Shown here: positions 55,701 through 64,000 of the stretch, piece by piece
Numbering within the stretch: position 1 is the stretch's first letter
Layout: every line of letters begins with the position of its first letter
Source: Zhihengliuella halotolerans
GTDB taxonomy: Bacteria; Actinomycetota; Actinomycetes; Actinomycetales; Micrococcaceae
DNA length: 64,000 nucleotides
Direction of reading: 5' to 3'
NCBI RefSeq assembly: GCF_004217565.1
Contig: NZ_SHLA01000001.1
Span: 3,100,001 to 3,164,000 of the forward strand
Translations under genes and position numbers: made by a program
The notes under the pieces: generated by a model
Seen by the model: the letters and a program-made list of their open reading frames with translations, nothing else
Told to the model about the DNA's origin: nothing
Database searches by the model: none

Positions 55701-56202
55701 CCCGGGGCCGACGCGTGATTTCGAGGCGAACCGCGCCTCTTACGGCGACGTATCCGTTCTGGGCACGAGGGACTACCTTTACGGCCTGAGGCCCGGGGCC
55801 GAGCACGTGATCTCACTCGGCAAGGGGGTGCGCCTGCTCGTGACGCTGCAGGCCATCAGCGAGCCGGATGAGAAGGGCCTGCGGAATGTGATGTGCACGT
55901 TGAACGGGCAGATGCGCCAGATCGTGGTGCGGGATCGTTCGGTGGAGTCCACGGTCAAGGTCGCGGAGAAGGCCGACCTGGCTGATTCCGGGCACGTCCC
56001 CGCGCCGTTCGCGGGCGCTGTGACCGCCACAGTCGAGGCCGGCGACATCGTCGAAGCCGGTGGGACGGTCGCGACGATCGAGGCGATGAAGATGGAAGCG
56101 GCAATCACGACGCCGGTTGCCGGGGCCGTCTCGCGCGTGGCCATCAGCGGCACTGCACAGGTCAACGGTGGGGACCTCCTGCTCGTCATCGACCCGGCCT
56201 GA
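52750..56202 (+). CDS. pyc: Pyruvate carboxylase
   Basis: This 1150-residue biotin enzyme makes oxaloacetate from pyruvate. The domains are biotin carboxylase/ATP-grasp (about 1-455, with KAVAGGGGRGMR), carboxyltransferase (about 535-820, DTTFRDAHQSLLATR and the metal ligands HLHTHDT), the conserved PYC domain, and a C-terminal biotinyl domain with the biotin lysine Lys1114 in EAMKMEA. ATG 52750 fits the AGAGGA site better than ATG 52747. Next to serine deaminase it can convert betaine-derived pyruvate into an anaplerotic product. Confidence 0.97.
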   Translation: MFEKVLVANRGEIAIRGFRAAVELGAKTVAVYPYEDRGSIHRQKADEAYQIGEEGHPVRAYLDVEEVIRVATESGADAIYPGYGFMSENPDLARAARDAGIAFVGPPPEVLELAGNKVEALRAARRAGIPVLESSEPSDDEEYLFAEADRIGFPIFVKAVAGGGGRGMRRVDKREDLAELLGAAMREAGTAFGDSTVFLEQAVLRPRHIEVQILADGEGNVVHLFERDCSLQRRHQKVIEMAPAPNLDEDIRQALYADAVKFAKALNYQNAGTVEFLVDTVGERAGQHVFIEMNPRIQVEHTVTEEITDVDLVSAQLRIAAGESLEELGIRQAELSIRGAAMQCRITTEDPSNGFRPDVGTISVYRSAGGSGVRLDGGTIYTGAEVSPHFDSMLVKLTCRGRGYEMAVRRTRRALAEFRIRGVATNIPFLMNVLDDPQFIAGDVATDFIDARPDLLVGNRSQDRGTKALTYLADTTVNKPNGDRVDGIDPRVKLPRFPGDKSEQPERSPFDGPAPGVTPPEGWRQVLLQKGPEGFAAHLRSTDAVAVTDTTFRDAHQSLLATRVRTRDLLAAAPAMAHTLPGLFSMEVWGGATYDVALRFLGEDPWKRLELLRAELPNIPLQMLLRGRNTVGYTPYPAEVTDAFVAEAAATGIDIFRIFDALNDVSQMAPAIAAVRKTGTAVAEVALCYTGNLLDPAEDLYTLDYYLELAGRIVDAGAHILAIKDMAGLLRPAAAGKLVRALRERFEVPVHLHTHDTAGGQLATIMAAVEAGVDAVDVAVASMAGTTSQVSMSALVAALAHTDRDTGIDLDAAAGMEPYWEAVRTMYAPFESGLSGPTGRVYRHEIPGGQLSNLRQQAIALGLGERFEAIEDMYTAANAMLGRLVKVTPSSKVVGDLALQLVGMGVDPAEFEANPRAFDIPESVIQFLSGELGDPPGGWPEPFRSKALEGRTVKPRVESLSDEDQAGLEADSATRRSTLNRLLFPGPTRDFEANRASYGDVSVLGTRDYLYGLRPGAEHVISLGKGVRLLVTLQAISEPDEKGLRNVMCTLNGQMRQIVVRDRSVESTVKVAEKADLADSGHVPAPFAGAVTATVEAGDIVEAGGTVATIEAMKMEAAITTPVAGAVSRVAISGTAQVNGGDLLLVIDPA

Positions 56203-56211
56203 TCGCACCCG

Positions 56212-56252
56212 GACAACGGCGCCCGAAGCATCTCGTGTCGGGCGCCGTTGTC
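56212..56252 (+). terminator. Terminator after pyc
   Basis: GACAACGGCGCCCGA (56212-56226) and TCGGGCGCCGTTGTC (56238-56252) form a perfect 15-base-pair stem with an 11-base loop. Confidence 0.75.
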
Positions 56253-56366
56253 GTGTGAGGCAGGTGTCCGCAGCGAGGAGCTGTCGCCGGGACTCCAGTC
56301 GCCCGGCAGCGGTAGGGGACAGCGGCCGCCCTTCGACCTGCGAATCGCCAGGCCGGGCAGACGATA

Positions 56367-56409
56367 AACGCCGGCGGGGCCCGGACCATGTCCGGGCCCC
56401 GCCGGCGTT
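56367..56409 (-). terminator. Terminator of the BCCT carrier gene
   Basis: A perfect 20-base-pair stem (56367-56386 with 56390-56409) has a three-base loop. On the minus strand it is followed by TTTATCG, consistent with an intrinsic terminator for the leftward transporter gene. Confidence 0.8.
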
Positions 56410-56431
56410 CGGGGGCTACTCGTCCGTCGGG

Positions 56432-58348
56432 TCAGGTGGCGGAGCGGTCGCCGTCATCGGCTCCGTTGGGTTCACCGCCCTGGTCCAGGTATTCCTGGGA
56501 GGACTCGAACTCGGGGGTGTCGAACGTCTGCCCCGCCAGGGGGTCCCTTTGCTCGTCGACGATCGTGATGGCACCGGTTTCCGGGTCGACGACGGCCACC
56601 GCCGGGTCGACGTGGCGGAACGAGATCACTTGCTTCGTCTCGTCTCCGACGTCGGTACGCCCGTTGGCCGAGAACCCGGAGAGGGCGGCGGACGCCCCCG
56701 AGATACCGCGGAGAACATTGGATCGGGTCTTGTCGTTCCCGGTTCCTGCCTCGCTGCCCTCGGTCTCACTGGTGGTGATGACTTCCATGTAGCTGGGCAT
56801 CGAGGCCACGTCGTGGCGGAAGGCCCGGGTCAGCGAAATACACGCCAGCACCAGAATGATCGAGAACGGCGCCGCGGTTGCGATCGAGAGTGTCTGCAAC
56901 GCGGTCAGGGCCACACTGCCGCCGATCACGAGCAGCACGGCCGCCGCGACACCTTCCAGCGACGCCCAGTAGATGCGGGTCGACTTCGGGGTGTTCGTGC
57001 TACCGCCGCTGGCGAGCATGTCGATCACGAGAGACCCCGAGTCCGAAGACGTCACGAAGAAGAGGACGATGACGAGCATCGCGATGACGCTGAGTACGAC
57101 CGTGAGCGGGAACGCCTCGAAGAACTGGAACAGCGCCGTCGTGCTGCTCACGGCCCCGTCGGTGAGCATGTCGACCGTGCCCTCGCGCTGGAACAGGATC
57201 GCGGAATCACCGAAGATCGTGAACCAGATCAGGCTGACCAGCGTCGGAGCCAGCAGCACGCCGACGATGAACTCGCGGATCGTCCGGCCGCGGGAGATGC
57301 GGGCGATGAACATGCCGACGAACGGCGCCCAGCTCACCCACCAGCCCCAGTAGAAGATCGTCCAGCCGGCCTCCCAGCCGTCCTCGGAGAACGGGCCGGA
57401 GTGCAGCATGGTTTCGGGCAGGATGCTCAGGTAGTTGCCCAGGTTCTCGGGGAACGCCTTGAGCAGGATGATCGTCGGACCCATGACGAACACGGCGAAG
57501 GCGAGCAGCGCCGCGACACTCATGTTGAAGTTCGAGAGCCACTTCAGGCCCTTGTGCACACCCGAGACCACCGACCAGACCGCAATCAGGGTGATCGCGG
57601 CGATGATCGTGATGATCAGCCAGTTCGAGGACTCGGCCCAGCCGAGGAACTCGAGGCCGCCGATGATCTGGCTGACGCCGAATCCGAACGAGGTCGCTAC
57701 GCCGAAGAGGGTGCCGACGATCGCGACCGTGTCGATCGCGTGCCCGATCCAGCCCTCGACACGCTCGCGTCCCAGCAGCGGTTCGAGCAGCCAGCGCACC
57801 GCCAGCGGGCGGCCGCGGCGGAAGGTCATGTACGCCAAGCCCAGGCCCACAATCGCGTAGATCCCCCACGGGTGCAGGCCCCAGTGCAGCATCACGACGC
57901 CCATCGACGTGTTCACCGCGTCCGTCGTCTCCGACTCGACGCCGTAGGGGGTGGTGATGTAGTGGCTGAGCGGTTCGGCGACGCTGAAGAAGACCAGGCC
58001 GATGCCCATGCCGGCGCTGAAGAGCATGAAGAACCAGGAGGCGATCCCGAACTCGGGCTGTTCGTCGTCGCGGCCGAGCCGGATGCGGCCGATCTTCGAG
58101 ACCGCGAAGTAGATCGCGAAGGCCAGGAAGATGTTCACCGCGATCACGTACCACCAGCCGACGCCGTCGGAGATCGCAGCGTTGAGCTCCCCGGTGGCCT
58201 CCTCCAGTGTGTCGCCAGCGACCCGGCTGAAGATCACCGTCGCGATGAGCAGCGCGAAGATCACGATCGATGCGGGGATGAAGACGGGTTTCAAAATCTT
58301 CGATCTGGAGGCGGAGCCCGCCTTATGTTCCGTGGGTGAAGCTGACAT
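56432..58348 (-). CDS. BCCT family glycine betaine/choline-type transporter
   Basis: This 638-residue carrier has 12 membrane segments. The tryptophan-rich motif in segment 8 region (YWGWWVSWAPFVGMFIARISRGRT) and the SSDSGSLVIDMLASGG stretch typify betaine and choline carriers. A Gly-rich MGIGLVFFSVAEP region lies in the Na+-coupling segment, as in BetP-like proteins. The last 120 or so residues form a long acidic cytoplasmic tail that could sense ionic strength. ATG 58348 follows GAAAGAGG. It lies beside the dimethylglycine oxidase, so glycine betaine is the likely cargo. Confidence 0.94.
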   Translation of the reverse strand: MSASPTEHKAGSASRSKILKPVFIPASIVIFALLIATVIFSRVAGDTLEEATGELNAAISDGVGWWYVIAVNIFLAFAIYFAVSKIGRIRLGRDDEQPEFGIASWFFMLFSAGMGIGLVFFSVAEPLSHYITTPYGVESETTDAVNTSMGVVMLHWGLHPWGIYAIVGLGLAYMTFRRGRPLAVRWLLEPLLGRERVEGWIGHAIDTVAIVGTLFGVATSFGFGVSQIIGGLEFLGWAESSNWLIITIIAAITLIAVWSVVSGVHKGLKWLSNFNMSVAALLAFAVFVMGPTIILLKAFPENLGNYLSILPETMLHSGPFSEDGWEAGWTIFYWGWWVSWAPFVGMFIARISRGRTIREFIVGVLLAPTLVSLIWFTIFGDSAILFQREGTVDMLTDGAVSSTTALFQFFEAFPLTVVLSVIAMLVIVLFFVTSSDSGSLVIDMLASGGSTNTPKSTRIYWASLEGVAAAVLLVIGGSVALTALQTLSIATAAPFSIILVLACISLTRAFRHDVASMPSYMEVITTSETEGSEAGTGNDKTRSNVLRGISGASAALSGFSANGRTDVGDETKQVISFRHVDPAVAVVDPETGAITIVDEQRDPLAGQTFDTPEFESSQEYLDQGGEPNGADDGDRSAT

Positions 58349-58782
58349 AGAGATGCCTCTTTCGCAATAAAATGAAGGCTTTCCTGGGATGTACGACAAT
58401 CATCTCCGAATGACATTTCGCCGTGGTTTCAGAAGGCGGCGCATATCATTTCGTTCGCAAAGGTGCTGGACGCCTGGCGACTGGTTGAACTCGTCATGCA
58501 CGAGGAGTACTGCGGCTAGACACCTAGGTTTGGTGCTTCAGTGGGGGAGGCATCGGAGGATTGTTCGCGGATGCTCAGCGTTGATAATCAGACCGCGATG
58601 TGGTGCCGAGCTTATGTGCGCGGATCGGTCAGTTTTTGGGAACCGACAAGTTGTAAGTCGAGAAATGACTCGAAGCGGGAGGAATTGTTGACTCGTCTTT
58701 TTCACGTCCGAAAACTGGTGCGGCCGCGAATCATTGTGACGGCGGACGGGTGTCTCGTCCCGTCCGCCGTCAGCATCTCGAG
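58349..58782. other. Intergenic region between BCCT carrier and dimethylglycine oxidase
   Basis: These 434 bases are less GC-rich than the genes around them and hold no convincing gene. A weak minus-strand promoter may exist: TTGTCG (58399-58394), 17 bases, then TTCATT (58376-58371), for the BCCT gene. The terminator at 58737-58772 occupies the other end. The middle is unexplained. Confidence 0.5.
58737..58772 (-). terminator. Terminator after dimethylglycine oxidase
   Basis: TGACGGCGGACGGG (58737-58750) pairs perfectly with CCCGTCCGCCGTCA (58759-58772) around an eight-base loop, just beyond the minus-strand stop codon. Confidence 0.75.
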
Positions 58783-62736
<3,954 letters not shown>

Positions 62737-62740
<4 letters not shown>

Positions 62741-64000
62741 CCGAGGTGCTCCTGCATGCGCTGCGTGTACCAGTTGATGAACGCCTCGACCTGGTACTCG
62801 CTCTTCATGTACGGACCGGGCTCGTAGGCGGGGCTGGCCGCGCCCTGCTGGCACATCTCGACGAAGTTCTTGTCCTGGACGTTGGTCTGCTTCCAGGTGT
62901 AGGTCAGCGACTCGAGGTCGTAGTCGACTCCCTCGACGGCGTCGTCGGCCACGAGCCACGTGGTGCGCACGAGCGTCTGGTGCTCGTTGATCGGGAACGC
63001 GGCGAACGTGATGACATGGTCGGAGAGCAGGTGGAACCAGCAGTTCGGCTGCAGGTGCATCGAGCACCGACCGAGCCGGAAGTCGCGCAGGTCGCCGAGC
63101 AGCTTCTTGGAGAGGCGGCGGCCCGTGGCGGAGAAGGACTCACCCGCGCCGTCCAGCGGTTCCCGGGAGATGCGGATTCCGGCGATGCGGGTGTCGAGCT
63201 CCTCGACGACCTCATAGGGGAGGCCGTAGCGGTTGCAGCGTTCCTGCAGCGCGGTCTCGGCGGTGACGTTGCGCTGCCACGCGTCCTCGAGGTGCGGGGG
63301 GACGAGTTCCTCGGTGAGGCCCCAGGTCGGGAACAGCGAACAGGCGAGCTCGGGGTGGCCGTCGCAGTGGTAGCACTCGCGGTTGTTCTCCATGACGAGC
63401 TTCCAGTTGCCCTCTTCGATGAGCTCCTGCTGGAAGGCCACCTTCGCGTTCGCGATCTCGTGCGGGGCCACGTAGGGCTCGAAGATCTTGGAGACCTCGT
63501 CGAAGTCTGCGGGCGGCTCGGCGGCCAGGCAGACGAAGACGAGACCGGCGACGACGCGGCTGTGCGCCCGCTTCAGGGAGAAGCACGCCTTGTCGAAGTT
63601 GATCTCGCCGGGCGACGACGCGTGGATCAGCGAACCCTCCGCGTCGTACGTCCAGGAGTGGTAACCGCACACGAGGTTGCCCGTGGTGCCGGCGGGCTCG
63701 GTGAGGACCCTCGCGCCGCGGTGGCGACACACGTTGTGCAGCGCGTTCACGCCTTCGTCCGTGCGGAGGATGATCAGGGAGTAGGGGCCGTAGTCGATGG
63801 TGACGTAGTCCCCCGGCTCGGGGATCTCGGCGAGGCTCGCGGCGAACAGCCAGTGCTGCCCGAAGATGCCCTTCATGTCGGCCGCGAAGACTTCGGGGTC
63901 CGTGTAGAAGGGGGCGTCGAGGGAGTAGCCGGCCCGTCGGTTCTCGAAGAGGGTGCGGACGGCCGCGAACTGATCCTCAGAGCGAGCGGGGCTGACCTTG
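62737..64000 (-). CDS. gbcA: Glycine betaine monooxygenase, Rieske oxygenase component (partial, N-terminus beyond right edge)
   Basis: About 421 codons are visible and the frame stays open to the right edge, so the true start lies outside. The Rieske motif CRHRG ... CGYHSWTY (the dots mark skipped residues) and the mononuclear iron region NNRECYHCDGHPEL are clear. They identify an aromatic-ring-hydroxylating-type oxygenase of the GbcA/choline-monooxygenase class. It demethylates glycine betaine to dimethylglycine with release of formaldehyde. Coupling to gbcB and the neighbouring dimethylglycine and sarcosine oxidases support betaine over other quaternary amines. Confidence 0.92.

Noticed and set aside
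58581-58590. TTGATAATCA as a second copy of the GntR operator
   Set aside because: It matches only loosely the palindrome at 43830-43843 and lacks its symmetry.

Overview
The window is a contiguous stretch of a high-GC actinobacterial chromosome. The 16S rRNA gene, the Lsr2 nucleoid protein, the many GTG starts and the gene order ftsH-folE-folP-folB-folK-DUF3180-...-panC ... lysS-lsr2-clpC all point to Micrococcales. The family is most likely Micrococcaceae (Arthrobacter-like), but the genus cannot be fixed by eye.

Layout. (1) 1-7737 is a catabolic island. A BCCT-type betaine carrier (cut by the left edge) and a SnoaL-flavin reductase fusion read leftward. A GntR/FCD regulator, a possible 20-codon leader ORF, two DUF1185 'amino acid synthesis' proteins, an alpha/beta hydrolase, an aldehyde dehydrogenase, a 4-oxalocrotonate-type tautomerase and a luciferase-like flavin monooxygenase read rightward. 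(2) 7835-17499 is accessory: a DHA2 drug exporter with its TetR repressor, a LuxR regulator carrying a histidine-kinase-like ATPase domain, the two ribulose monophosphate (formaldehyde-fixing) enzymes, an AraC regulator, a VOC protein, a membrane protein and an ABC ATPase/permease pair. (3) 17698-27020 is housekeeping: FtsH, four tetrahydropterin/folate enzymes, DUF3180, two bacterial PH-domain membrane proteins, a DUF2520 oxidoreductase and PanC. (4) 27200-33254 is a complete 16S-23S-5S rRNA operon with promoter, processing stems and terminator. (5) 33289-42998 holds a small repeat protein, an M13 peptidase, an alpha/beta hydrolase, LysS, a small membrane protein, Lsr2, ClpC, a GNAT acetyltransferase and a small MT0933-like protein. 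(6) 43074-64000 is a glycine betaine catabolic region.

Region 6 encodes an almost complete route. Betaine uptake is by a BCCT carrier. A Rieske betaine monooxygenase (gbcA, cut by the right edge) and its reductase (gbcB) demethylate betaine to dimethylglycine. Dimethylglycine oxidase gives sarcosine and heterotetrameric sarcosine oxidase (soxBDAG) gives glycine. GlyA, SdaA and PurU convert glycine plus a one-carbon unit to serine and pyruvate and recycle folate. Pyruvate carboxylase then makes oxaloacetate. A GntR regulator with a perfect palindrome between the divergent genes probably controls glyA-soxBDAG-sdaA-purU. Formaldehyde from the demethylations could be captured by the HxlA/HxlB pair at 11650-12889.

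The least described part is region 1. Flavin monooxygenase, flavin reductase, aldehyde dehydrogenase and hydrolase resemble in logic the trigonelline ring-cleavage pathway (TgnABCD of Acinetobacter baylyi). A betaine-type carrier directly downstream of the reductase suggests a quaternary-ammonium or N-methyl-heteroaromatic substrate. Two DUF1185 proteins and a tautomerase are additional parts without an assigned role. A second window-wide pattern is the repeated spacing TANNNT-N6 to N8-ATG/GTG, which predicts that many of these genes are read from leaderless mRNAs.
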